Positions 1 through 6,476 of a DNA stretch of 16,063 nucleotides are shown here, piece after piece. A model generated the notes under the pieces. It was not told where the DNA came from. It searched no databases and was given only the letters and a program-made list of their open reading frames with translations. The DNA is taken from positions 1-16,063 of the forward strand of contig CADCUW010000289.1 of NCBI GenBank assembly GCA_902805985.1, written 5' to 3'. Position numbers and translations under genes: made by a program. Source of the stretch: an uncultured Rubrobacteraceae bacterium. Its GTDB lineage: Bacteria > Actinomycetota > Rubrobacteria > Rubrobacterales > Rubrobacteraceae. Within the stretch, counting starts at the first letter, position 1, and each line of letters opens with the position of its first letter.

Positions 1-362
1 TTCTCGCCGTTGATCCAGACGAGGTCTATCGTGCCCTCGTCCTTGCCGGCCTGCTTCTCGTTGAGCAGCTTGTTGACCGCATCGGCGGTGTCGCCGAGCG
101 GCGTGCGCCTGAGCTCTATGCCGTGCTTCTCTTCCAGTTCCGGGATGACGTAGTCGTCTACGTAGGTGTTGATCGCCTCGTCCCCCCCGTACATGGCGAG
201 GTTGACCTCCGTCCCTTTGGCCGCCTTCTCCAGCTCCGGGAAAGGCCGATCCTCCCCCGAAGAAGAGCCCGTGCCGCCGGTCCCGCCGCAGGCCGCGAGC
301 GCGAAGGTCGCAAACGTCAGCAGCGCGATGAGCAGAGAGTTGACGAGTTTTCTACCAGGCAT
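1..362 (-). CDS. ABC transporter substrate-binding lipoprotein (N-terminal part, cut by window edge)
   Basis: The reading frame starts at ATG 362-360, a few bases after GGAG, and runs off the left edge after 120 codons. Residues 1-25 form a lipoprotein signal peptide: basic start (GRK), hydrophobic core, then lipobox LAAC with C25 as lipidated cysteine. A Gly/Ser/Thr-rich linker follows. The mature part begins VNLAMYGGDEAINTYVDDYV and ends near DLVWINGE. This start and the WINGE motif resemble the YnjB/thiamine-type solute-binding proteins of E. coli; that family placement is recalled, not searched. The protein would sit on the outer membrane face and deliver a solute to an ABC permease presumably encoded beyond the edge. 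The nucleoside hydrolase lies 84 nt upstream on the same strand, so co-transcription is possible, although a hairpin lies between them. The substrate is not determinable. Confidence 0.85.
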   Translation of the reverse strand, partial: MPGRKLVNSLLIALLTFATFALAACGGTGGTGSSSGEDRPFPELEKAAKGTEVNLAMYGGDEAINTYVDDYVIPELEEKHGIELRRTPLGDTADAVNKLLNEKQAGKDEGTIDLVWINGE

Positions 363-417
363 GGTCACTCCGATGTACCCTGATCGGGAAGGTTTTACTG
401 TGGCGGCCTTACACGCA

Positions 418-435
418 CCGGTCTACGCTGACCGG
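418..435 (-). terminator. hairpin after nucleoside hydrolase gene
   Basis: CCGGTC (418-423) and GACCGG (430-435) make a perfect 6-bp stem with a 6-nt loop, 11 nt past the hydrolase stop on the minus strand. There is no T-run after it. It may be a weak terminator or an attenuating structure between the hydrolase and the lipoprotein gene. Confidence 0.3.
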
Positions 436-446
436 GCGGGCGCGGA

Positions 447-1334
447 TCAGGTCAGCGTCCCCCCGGGGTGACGTCCGAGCGCCTCCATCATGCCCCGCAG
501 CACCCGCCCCTCGTTCAGGTCGACCACCGCGTCTACCTCGCGGCCCGGCAGCGAGTAGTCGTGGGCGGCGGCGGCGTCCAGGGTGGGTAGTGCCCGGCGT
601 TCGACCGTTACGGATGCAGGGTCGGCGACGGCGGCGACGCAGGCAACGTCCCAGAGGATCTTCTCCCCTTCAGGATCTATGGGTCCCCCGTACTCGGCCA
701 CCCACAGCTCCAGGATCTCCGCCAGGTACGAGGCTATCGGGTTGCCGATGGCCCGCACCTCTGCGGCGAACGGGGCCGCCCGGACCTGGAGCTTCGCCGG
801 AGCCGGCCAGCCCGGGACCAGCAGCAGGTCGACGTCTTCCTCGAACAGGACGCGCCACGCCGCGATGTCCGCCCGGCCGTTTAGCTCGTGGAACTTGTGG
901 CGCCCGTAAGCCTCCGCGTCCCCGAACCCCCCGAGCCACACGACCCGGACGTTCTCCCGCAGGCCGGGCTCCGCGACCAGGAGCGAGGCGACGTCCGTCG
1001 CGGGCCCGGTGGCGACGATGGTGAGCGGGCCCCGGCTGGCCTCGTCGATGAGGAACTCCATTCCCGCGCTCGGCACGGGCTCGTCCCGGCTGTTCATGGG
1101 CCGGTCCGCCCCCGGGACGCACGGTACGCCGCCCCCGCAGAGGCCCACCACCCGCCCGGCCTCGTCCTGGTACATGTCCCTGGAGCCGGGGCCGTGCGTG
1201 ATCGTGTTGTGGACCGAGATCACGCCCCGCACGTCGAGGACGCCCTCCGGCTGCCCGAGGGCGTGGGCGATGGCGAACTGGTCGTCCACCTCGTTCGCCG
1301 TGTCGCAGTCGAGCACAACGCGCGTGGGGGGCAT
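447..1334 (-). CDS. Nucleoside hydrolase (inosine/uridine-preferring family)
   Basis: A 295-residue protein that would hydrolyse the N-glycosidic bond of a ribonucleoside to free base and ribose in the cytoplasm. The Ca2+/ribose-binding cluster is at the N-terminus: D9-C-D11 followed by D17-D18 in the context DCDTANEVDDQFAIAHAL. This differs from the textbook DTDPGIDD form. Other family landmarks are TGPATDVASLL (residues 109-119), the ELNGRADIAAW segment (150-160, with N152 and D156) and the C-terminal metal ligand D229 in ILWDVACVAA. Length is close to the usual 300-320 residues. The start is ATG 1334, preceded by GAGGAG at good spacing. The divergent motif means base specificity cannot be assigned; a non-canonical nucleoside-like substrate is possible. 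The neighbouring solute-binding lipoprotein may supply the substrate (inference). Confidence 0.88.
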   Translation of the reverse strand: MPPTRVVLDCDTANEVDDQFAIAHALGQPEGVLDVRGVISVHNTITHGPGSRDMYQDEAGRVVGLCGGGVPCVPGADRPMNSRDEPVPSAGMEFLIDEASRGPLTIVATGPATDVASLLVAEPGLRENVRVVWLGGFGDAEAYGRHKFHELNGRADIAAWRVLFEEDVDLLLVPGWPAPAKLQVRAAPFAAEVRAIGNPIASYLAEILELWVAEYGGPIDPEGEKILWDVACVAAVADPASVTVERRALPTLDAAAAHDYSLPGREVDAVVDLNEGRVLRGMMEALGRHPGGTLT

Positions 1335-1436
1335 GGTCTCCTCTCGTGATGGATCGGGGGGATCGTAGCACGGTGTCGGAAAGCGTTTGCCGGGTCTCGC
1401 TTACGGATTCCTTAAGTCTATCCTGGCACTTACACG

Positions 1437-2438
1437 TCACTCTTTGAAGAGCCCATTCAGGAAGTCTGGCTCCAGGTACCGGCGGCTCCTGTTCAGGGTC
1501 TCCTCGTTGGCTATGGGCCGCCCCGCCCTGGCGGTCTCCTGCACCGCCCACGCGCACCACGAGACGGCCCGCAAGGAGACGATGGTCTTCATCGCACCGA
1601 GCTGCTCGTAGAACCGGGATTCGTCCTCGACGGGGCTACGTTCCAGGTACGCCTTCACGAACTCCCGCTCCTGCTCTTCCGACAAAAGCGCCGCGGTCTC
1701 GTCGCGCCAGAGGGTCGTGGTGGGGAGGAGGAAGTGGGCGAGGTCCTGGGTTCGGGGCGCTATCCTGGCCTTCTCCCAGTCGAGCAGCTTCGCCTCCCCG
1801 CCGGCTTCGCCCACGACGAAGTTGTGGGTGTTCAGGTCGTAGTTGACGATGGTGAGGCCACCGCCGGCGAACAGGTCTCTCCTTTCTAGGAAGCTTTCTA
1901 GGAAGCTCTCTATGCGCGCGAAGCCTCGGCGGAGGGCGGTCTTGCTTTCGCCGTCGGCGCCGTCCCACGACAGGTAGGGTTCGGCGAGGCCGCGGGACTC
2001 TTCGAGGATGGCGGGGGCCGGGTCCGGGTGGACCTGGAGCCGATGCTTCTCGGGGACGCCGAGGGCGTGGACGGCGGCGAGGCAGCGGGCGGCGGCGGGC
2101 AGGTCTGTGGAGTAGTCGAGGGGGCGGCCCGGCAGGTACTCTTCAAGGATCAGGGGGTAGGGGAGGCCGTCCGGGTTCGGGTCGACGTGGTAAGGCCTCG
2201 GGGTTACGCTTGAGGCGGCGAGTAGCTCCAGGGCGTGATGCTCGTATGGGGCCTGCTCCTCCAGCGGCAGGCCCATCTGGGTGCCCGTCACGAGCCGGGC
2301 GACGAGGTCCTGCTCCCCCCGCACGAGGTAGTTCAGGCTGTACTCGCCCCGGGCGAGGAACCCGACGCCCCGGTGAGAGAGTTCCGGAAGACCTTCTATA
2401 TACCGTTCGAGGTCCGCGCTGAAGTCGCTGTCCGGCAT
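1437..2438 (-). CDS. APH/choline-kinase-fold phosphotransferase
   Basis: A 333-residue soluble kinase of the aminoglycoside phosphotransferase fold (PF01636-type), which phosphorylates a small hydroxylated molecule with ATP. Visible parts are the N-lobe with a degenerate nucleotide loop (residues 26-42, GFLARGEYSLNYLVRGE), the hinge-like LILEEYLPGRPL (96-107), the catalytic loop IVNYDLNTHNFVV with D201 and N206 (197-209), and the metal-binding D220 in LLDWEKAR. The usual catalytic-loop HGD is replaced by NYD, so the first His is lost while the Asp and Asn are kept. R48, in LVARLV, occupies the place where many kinases carry the ATP-anchoring Lys. The start at ATG 2438 has no Shine-Dalgarno; a TACAAT box ends 6 nt upstream. 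The hydrolase lies 102 nt downstream. The substrate is unknown, and nothing specifically supports antibiotic resistance. Confidence 0.85.
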   Translation of the reverse strand: MPDSDFSADLERYIEGLPELSHRGVGFLARGEYSLNYLVRGEQDLVARLVTGTQMGLPLEEQAPYEHHALELLAASSVTPRPYHVDPNPDGLPYPLILEEYLPGRPLDYSTDLPAAARCLAAVHALGVPEKHRLQVHPDPAPAILEESRGLAEPYLSWDGADGESKTALRRGFARIESFLESFLERRDLFAGGGLTIVNYDLNTHNFVVGEAGGEAKLLDWEKARIAPRTQDLAHFLLPTTTLWRDETAALLSEEQEREFVKAYLERSPVEDESRFYEQLGAMKTIVSLRAVSWCAWAVQETARAGRPIANEETLNRSRRYLEPDFLNGLFKE

Positions 2439-2444
2439 GGCCGT

Positions 2445-2450
2445 ATTGTA
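2445..2450 (-). promoter_or_regulatory. -10 box for a probably leaderless phosphotransferase mRNA
   Basis: On the minus strand TACAAT is followed by exactly six bases and then the ATG at 2438, so transcription would start at or within a base of the start codon. No Shine-Dalgarno precedes that ATG. No good -35 is seen 16-18 bp upstream. Confidence 0.5.
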
Positions 2451-2476
2451 AGCGGGGGGTTGCTCGCGGCGTGGTG

Positions 2477-2503
2477 TAGAATTTGGGGCGGGAGTGGAAG
2501 GAG
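2477..2503 (+). promoter_or_regulatory. -10 box TAGAAT and SD AAGGAG of the nfeD-SPFH operon
   Basis: TAGAAT at 2477-2482 would start transcription near 2489. AAGGAG at 2498-2503 is a strong Shine-Dalgarno located six bases before an in-frame CTG at 2510. The -35 is not recognisable. This -10 diverges from the minus-strand TACAAT 27 bp away. Confidence 0.4.
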
Positions 2504-2965
2504 CCTCGACTGGACATAATTTTCTGGGCGGTGCTGGCGGGGCTGGCCTTTGCCGGTGAGCTTCTCTCCGTATCCTTCTTCTTGCTTTTCTTCTCGTTCG
2601 GGGCGGTCGTGGCGCTCGCCATGGCCTTCGCGGGTTTCGGGCTGACGGTGCAGGCCATCGGCTTCATCGGGGCGTCCATCCTTAGCATGGTGGTCTTGCG
2701 GCCCGCCCTGTTGAACCGGCTCTCTCTGCGGGGCGGGGAAGGCTACGCGGGGCACCGGGGCATCACGGGCGAGAGCGCGGTGGTTACGGAGCCCATAGAG
2801 GCTGGAGGGCGAGGGACCGTCCGGGTGGGGAGTGGGGAGTTCTGGACGGCCCGGGCGATGTACTCGGGTGAGGGAATAGGAGAGGGCGCGAAGGTCCGGG
2901 TGCTCGGCATCGACGGGCTGACCGCGCTGGTCGAGCCGGTAGAGACAGAAGGAGGAGAGCGGTGA
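2483..2965 (+). CDS. NfeD-family membrane protein
   Basis: An NfeD-like protein of up to 160 residues. Three hydrophobic segments (about residues 11-28, 31-51 and 53-72, counted from TTG 2483) are followed by a soluble beta-rich OB-fold tail (about 95-153, GITGESAVVTEPI to VRVLGIDGLTALVEP). NfeD proteins partner SPFH/stomatin proteins in membranes; here the partner follows with a 4-nt overlap (GTGA), so the two are translationally coupled. The start is uncertain. TTG 2483 is the only standard upstream candidate but has no Shine-Dalgarno and abuts the TAGAAT -10 box. CTG 2510, giving LDIIFWAVLAG, has AAGGAG at ideal spacing and matches where family members begin. The true start may therefore be CTG 2510. 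The family call is firm; the exact membrane function is not. Confidence 0.85.
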   Translation: MGREWKEPRLDIIFWAVLAGLAFAGELLSVSFFLLFFSFGAVVALAMAFAGFGLTVQAIGFIGASILSMVVLRPALLNRLSLRGGEGYAGHRGITGESAVVTEPIEAGGRGTVRVGSGEFWTARAMYSGEGIGEGAKVRVLGIDGLTALVEPVETEGGER

Positions 2966-3966
2966 CGGGTCTGATCGTGCTTGGGATACTGGCGTTCGTC
3001 GTGTTTCTGGTGGCGGCGAGGAGCATCAGGATCATCCCCCAGAGCCGCGTGGCGATAGTCCAGCGCCTCGGGCGCTACCACAGGACCGCCGAGAGCGGGC
3101 TGACCTTCGTCGTGCCCGTCGTGGACCGGATGCTGCCGAAGACCGACCTCAGGGAGCAGGTCATAGCCTTCCAGCCGCAGGCCGTCATCACCAACGACAA
3201 CGTCGGGATGCAGATCTCCACGGTCGTCTACTACCAGGTCGTGGACGCCAGGGCGTCCGAGTACGAGGTCGCCAACTTCCACCTGGCGCTCGAGCAGATC
3301 ACCCAGACCACTTTGCGCAACGTGATCGGCAACCTCATCCTGGACAAGACCCTGACCTCCCGCGACGAGATCAACGGCAAGCTCCGCACCATCCTGGACG
3401 AGGTGACGGAGAAGTGGGGCATCCGGGTGACGAGGGTCGAGCTCAAGGAGATCACACCCCCGAGGGACATCCAGCAGGCGATGGAGAAGCAGATGCAGGC
3501 CGAGCGGACCCGCCGCGCCGCCATCCTCACCGCCGAGGGGGACAAGCGCGCCGCCATCCTGAAGTCCGAGGGCGAGAAGGAGTCGGCGATCCTGCGCGCC
3601 GAGGGCGACCAGCGGGCCGCCGTGCTGCGCGCGGAGGGCGAGGCCGCGGCCTACCGCAACGTCCAGGCCGCCCAGATCGAGATGACCGGAGCCCTCTTCG
3701 AGCGCCTCGAGAGCTCCGACCTCTCCCCGGAGTCTCTGCGCTACCTCTACCTGAAGGCCCTCCCCGAGATGGCCAAGGGTCCCGCGAGCAAGCTCTTCGT
3801 CGTCCCCTCCGAGATCCAGGACCTCGCCGGCACCATCGGCGCCCTCGCCGGGGGTGCTAGCCTGGCCTCCGGGGACGACCCGAAAGACGAGAAACCCCGC
3901 AGCGTCACCGCCCCAAACGGCGAAACCGCCCGCCGAAGCCTGGAGCGTCGCCCGCCGGTCGAGTAG
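2962..3966 (+). CDS. SPFH/Band 7 (stomatin/QmcA-like) membrane-anchored protein
   Basis: A 334-residue slipin/QmcA-type SPFH protein that would oligomerise on the membrane and organise membrane domains or protease access. One N-terminal anchor (residues 3-19) is followed by the Band 7 domain (about 21-175): RSIRIIPQSRVAIVQRLGRY, the TDLREQVI strand, ITNDNVGMQISTVVYYQV, and GIRVTRVELKEITPP. A charged coiled-coil follows, made of four 11-residue repeats at 185-228 of the form RAAILxAEGDK, a hallmark of this family. The tail after about 290 is Gly/Ala-rich and disordered. The start is GTG 2962, overlapping the nfeD stop, with GGAGGAGAG just upstream. The NfeD-SPFH pairing is a known conserved partnership (E. 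coli YbbK/YbbL-like). A hairpin at 3975-4001 closes the operon. Confidence 0.93.
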   Translation: MTGLIVLGILAFVVFLVAARSIRIIPQSRVAIVQRLGRYHRTAESGLTFVVPVVDRMLPKTDLREQVIAFQPQAVITNDNVGMQISTVVYYQVVDARASEYEVANFHLALEQITQTTLRNVIGNLILDKTLTSRDEINGKLRTILDEVTEKWGIRVTRVELKEITPPRDIQQAMEKQMQAERTRRAAILTAEGDKRAAILKSEGEKESAILRAEGDQRAAVLRAEGEAAAYRNVQAAQIEMTGALFERLESSDLSPESLRYLYLKALPEMAKGPASKLFVVPSEIQDLAGTIGALAGGASLASGDDPKDEKPRSVTAPNGETARRSLERRPPVE

Positions 3967-3974
3967 ACGGAAGG

Positions 3975-4001
3975 CCCGGCCGGGTATGGCACCTGGCCGG
4001 G
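3975..4001 (+). terminator. strong hairpin after SPFH gene
   Basis: An 11-bp stem (3975-3985 with 3991-4001, one G-T pair) closes on a 5-nt loop, starting 8 nt after the stop codon. There is no T-run, so it is either a high-GC-type terminator or an mRNA 3'-end protector. Confidence 0.6.
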
Positions 4002-4053
4002 AAGGCCGCTATGCTGCCTGGGTGACGGGAACGCTCGGTGGGGAGGGGACGGA

Positions 4054-4512
4054 GTGAGACGGTTAGTTCTTCTGGCGGTCGTTGCGGCGATGGTGCTGGT
4101 CGCGGGCGGGACGGCCCTGGCTGCGGCGCTCGCGTGCAACGGCGGCAAGTGCCTCGGCAGCGACGGGCCCGACAGCATGTTCGGCAGCGGCGGCCAGGAT
4201 AATATCTACAGCCTCAAGGGCCAGGACCTCGTCCGCGGGAACGCCGGCGGCGACTTCATAAACGGGGACGGCGGCGACGACAAGCTCGTCGGCGGCCGGG
4301 GGGACGACACGGTCAACGGCTCCGACGGCGAGGACATCGTGGCCGGGAGCCCGGGTAACGACCGCCTCACCGGCGGCACCGGGAGCGACCGCATCGAGGC
4401 CGTAGACGGCACGCGCGACGCCATTTCGTGCGGCAACGGCCCCCGCGACGTCGTGGTCTTCGACTTCGGCCAGGACCGCTTCTCCGGATGCGAGATCCGC
4501 AAACCCCGTTAG
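4054..4512 (+). CDS. Small secreted RTX-repeat (calcium-binding) protein
   Basis: A 152-residue exported protein. A Sec signal peptide occupies about residues 1-25 (RR start, long hydrophobic core, ALA-type cleavage region). Residues 38-118 are nine consecutive nonapeptides in perfect phase, pattern G-x-D-x-(I/L/V/F)-x-G-x-x, for example GDDKLVGGR and GDDTVNGSD. This is the RTX/hemolysin-type calcium-binding parallel beta-roll. Four cysteines, C28/C33 before the roll and C126/C146 after it, could make disulfides capping both ends. The tail DAISCGNGPRDVVVFD is a capping segment seen in other actinobacterial RTX-like proteins (recalled). The start is GTG 4054 behind a purine-rich GGAGGGG stretch. 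No enzymatic domain is present, so it is not a toxin in itself; a structural or calcium-dependent envelope role is likely. It faces the depolymerase gene tail to tail. Confidence 0.85.
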   Translation: MRRLVLLAVVAAMVLVAGGTALAAALACNGGKCLGSDGPDSMFGSGGQDNIYSLKGQDLVRGNAGGDFINGDGGDDKLVGGRGDDTVNGSDGEDIVAGSPGNDRLTGGTGSDRIEAVDGTRDAISCGNGPRDVVVFDFGQDRFSGCEIRKPR

Positions 4513-4576
4513 GCCGGCAGGCTTGTTGTTGGAGTAATGAGTACGGGTAGTAGCTTCGACGCTCGGTGAGTGGCAA

Positions 4577-4614
4577 CCGGGTCGCGGGCCCCTCCGGAGG
4601 GCCCCACGACCCGG
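4577..4614. terminator. bidirectional terminator between convergent genes
   Basis: The outer arms CCGGGTCG (4577-4584) and CGACCCGG (4607-4614) pair perfectly. Inside, a GC-rich palindrome centred on CCTCCGGAGG (4591-4600) continues the stem with a one-base bulge. The structure lies midway between the RTX gene (+) and the esterase gene (-) and can serve both strands. Confidence 0.7.
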
Positions 4615-4634
4615 AATTCGCTGACCGTTCTCCT

Positions 4635-5837
4635 CTACCTCACGCGGGCGTGCTGGAGGAAGAAGCGGATCATCTCGGCGGAGGCATCGGGACCCTTGGG
4701 GTCGGTGTAGGAGCCGGTACGGCCCCCGCCGGACCACGCGTGGCCGAGGCCGTGGACGTTCCAGCGCTCGACCACGGACCGCCCGTCGTTGTCCCGGTAG
4801 GAGATCCTGGTAAAGGCGTGCCCGTCCGGCACCCTTCCCTGGCGTGTCGAGACCTTGAGGGACGACCCGTCGCCGGCGGTGAGGTTGGCGAGCAGGCGGT
4901 CGCCGTTGCGCGGGTGGACGGTCCCGTCCCGGTCGCCGTGAAAGACCACGGTCGGCAGGACCTTGGTGTGCCCGTTTGACCCGGCTTTCGGCATCGGGTC
5001 GCCGGGGTTACCCTGGCGCATCGCGGAGAAGGCGGACGGCATGTCGTGCGCCGAGCCCGGGGCGAGCCCCGAGTGGACGCCGACGGCCGCGTAGAGGTCG
5101 GGGTATTCGGCGCCCATGATCGCGGCCATCGCCCCGCCGGCCGACATCCCCGCGACGTAGACCTTGCCCTCGTCCACCTCGTAGTCTTCGATCACCTGCT
5201 GCGTGATCCCCGCGATGATGGACGGCTCTCCCCGGCCCCGCCCCTGGTCCGCGGGCTGGAACCAGTTCCAGCACTTCTGCATGTTGGCGTTGGGGGACTG
5301 GGCGGGGTAGGCCACGAGAAAACCCCGCTCCTCGGCGAGCGCGTTCATGCGCGTGCCGGCGGCGAAGTCGTCGGGGTCCTGGGTGCAGCCGTGCAACATC
5401 ACCACGAGCGGCATCGCCTCCTCCGCGTAGCCGGTCGGGACGTAGAGCTTGTACGAGCGGGCGCCGGCGGCGCCGCTGTACGAGCGCGTGAAGAACTGCT
5501 CGTCGTCCCCGGCGCCTCCCGCCGCGGTCTTCGCGAACGGGCTCCCCGGCGGGTGCTGCACGCCGCGGGAGAGCAGGTTCGGGGTGGCCTGCGCGAACAC
5601 GTCGGGCCCCAGCCCGGTGCCCCGCCAGGAGGCAGCCGGACCCCGCGATGTCCCCCCGACGAGACGGGAGGTCACGTCTATGGGGGCGCTGAACCCGTCT
5701 GCCCCGGTGCCAGAGCCCGCCGGCGGGACGTTGTTCCCGAGGGCGTTCTGGATGAGGGCGGTCGCCTCGTTGAGGCGTCCCTCCTGCGTCAGACGCGTGG
5801 CCTCGGCCATGCGTGCCTGCATGTTCTCGTTCATCAT
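4635..5837 (-). CDS. Short-chain polyhydroxyalkanoate depolymerase-type esterase
   Basis: A 400-residue alpha/beta-hydrolase of the PHB depolymerase/LpqC-like family (Esterase_phd). It would cleave ester bonds of short-chain polyhydroxyalkanoate or related esters. The N-terminus (MNENMQARMAEATRLTQEG) is a family-typical helical segment, followed by a low-complexity linker to about 110. The catalytic domain spans about 120-395: oxyanion motif H149-G-C, the CWNWFQP segment (189-195), nucleophile S232 in GMSAGG, acid D304 in HGDRDGTVHP, and base H366 in GLGHAWSGG. All triad residues are present. No signal peptide is seen, so an intracellular location is likely. The start is one of two tandem ATGs (5837 or 5834) behind GGAG. 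It lies 17 nt after the RHH regulator gene, so the two form one operon. The natural substrate could also be another acyl ester. Confidence 0.9.
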   Translation of the reverse strand: MMNENMQARMAEATRLTQEGRLNEATALIQNALGNNVPPAGSGTGADGFSAPIDVTSRLVGGTSRGPAASWRGTGLGPDVFAQATPNLLSRGVQHPPGSPFAKTAAGGAGDDEQFFTRSYSGAAGARSYKLYVPTGYAEEAMPLVVMLHGCTQDPDDFAAGTRMNALAEERGFLVAYPAQSPNANMQKCWNWFQPADQGRGRGEPSIIAGITQQVIEDYEVDEGKVYVAGMSAGGAMAAIMGAEYPDLYAAVGVHSGLAPGSAHDMPSAFSAMRQGNPGDPMPKAGSNGHTKVLPTVVFHGDRDGTVHPRNGDRLLANLTAGDGSSLKVSTRQGRVPDGHAFTRISYRDNDGRSVVERWNVHGLGHAWSGGGRTGSYTDPKGPDASAEMIRFFLQHARVR

Positions 5838-5854
5838 CTATATCTCCGATCTTG

Positions 5855-6247
5855 TTATGAGGACTTGATCCTGCCGGCCAGCGCCGACTTTACGGCCGGG
5901 CTCGCCCGCAGGGCGCCCAGCACGACGATGGAGTCGATGGTCTCACGGGCCAGCTCGGGCCCGACGTCGTCGTCGATGCTCGCGAGACCTAAGACCTTGA
6001 TCTCCAGCGTCTCTCCAGCTTCCCTCACGGCCTCCAGGTCCCGCCGGGTGTAGTGCTCGAGCCCCAGCACCAGCGTCTTGCGGGCCACCGTCTGGCGTAC
6101 CACCTCGGCGTGCGTGGAGAGCTGGTTACGTATAGCCGTGCGGATGAAGTCCGTCCGGTTCGAGTAGAAACCCTCCTGCACCAGCAGGTCCACCTGCCCA
6201 AGATCCACCAATCCCAGGTTGATCGTGATCTTCTCCGTCTCGCTCAT
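5855..6247 (-). CDS. Ribbon-helix-helix (CopG/NikR-type) transcriptional regulator
   Basis: A 130-residue DNA-binding protein. The ribbon-helix-helix unit is at the N-terminus: a beta strand KITINLGLVDLGQVD (residues 6-20), then helices LLVQEGFYSNRTDFIRTAIRNQL with the typical SNRTDFIRTA turn. The remaining 85 residues (LGLEHYTRRDLEAVREAGE, IKVLGLASIDDDV, alternating helix and strand) look like a ligand-binding or dimerisation tail, but no metal-binding set like that of NikR is evident. It is the first gene of a two-gene operon with the PHA depolymerase. Its promoter region holds a perfect 14-bp palindrome, which makes autoregulation likely. The start at ATG 6247 is chosen because the RHH strand begins right after it. 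The effector signal is not determinable. Confidence 0.87.
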   Translation of the reverse strand: MSETEKITINLGLVDLGQVDLLVQEGFYSNRTDFIRTAIRNQLSTHAEVVRQTVARKTLVLGLEHYTRRDLEAVREAGETLEIKVLGLASIDDDVGPELARETIDSIVVLGALRASPAVKSALAGRIKSS

Positions 6248-6276
6248 CCCAAAAGATCCCCAGACTCTAGATCATC

Positions 6277-6300
6277 TGTATAACATCCATATGGATGGTA
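6277..6300. promoter_or_regulatory. overlapping divergent -10 boxes with palindromic operator
   Basis: CATCCATATGGATG (6284-6297) is a perfect 14-bp palindrome, extending to 20 bp (6281-6300) with one mismatched pair. On the minus strand TG-T-TATACA (6285-6277) is an extended -10 for the RHH/esterase operon. On the plus strand TATAAC (6279-6284) is a near-consensus -10 pointing toward 6317 and DedA. A bound regulator would cover both. Neither direction has a clear -35. Confidence 0.6.
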
Positions 6301-6316
6301 AACGGAGGGTACAGTG

Positions 6317-6391
6317 ATGTCAAGCGGCTGGGAGGGGATCGGCGAAGACTTCGGGCGGGTCTTTCGCGGGATCGATGGCGGGGTGTGGTGA
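6317..6391 (+). CDS. possible 24-residue leader ORF before DedA
   Basis: ATG 6317 follows GGAGGG (6304-6309) at an ideal 7-nt spacing and lies 26 nt after the expected start point of the plus-strand TATAAC promoter. It reads MSSGWEGIGEDFGRVFRGID plus four residues and stops at TGA 6391. It is in a different frame from DedA, which begins 85 nt later. It has the best translation signal in the leader, but coding bias cannot be judged at this length. It could be a leader peptide or chance. Confidence 0.35.
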   Translation: MSSGWEGIGEDFGRVFRGIDGGVW

Positions 6392-6434
6392 AACCTTTCG
6401 TTTGGTTTGGGGTATGAGTGGTAGTGTCTCGTGC

Positions 6435-6453
6435 GGTCTCGCTGGTGGAGACC
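6435..6453 (+). other. small hairpin in DedA leader
   Basis: GGTCTC (6435-6440) pairs with GAGACC (6448-6453) around a 7-nt loop, ending 14 nt before the GGAGGG of DedA. It may modulate access to the ribosome site; the significance is uncertain. Confidence 0.3.
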
Positions 6454-6476
6454 TCGACGATGTTTGCGGAGGGTTG

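Noticed and set aside
363..446. TPP riboswitch before the thiamine-like binding protein
   Set aside because: No CTGAGA-type conserved core was found on the minus strand in the 84-nt gap.
1437..2438. Antibiotic-resistance aminoglycoside kinase
   Set aside because: Only the general fold is supported; the catalytic loop is altered and the context is metabolic.
4054..4512. RTX toxin
   Set aside because: Only the repeat roll and a Sec signal are present, with no toxin domain and no type I secretion genes nearby.
5046..6053. 335-codon open frame on the plus strand
   Set aside because: It lies antisense to the well-supported esterase and RHH genes, is Arg/Gly/His-rich with no domain, and is a GC-skew shadow.
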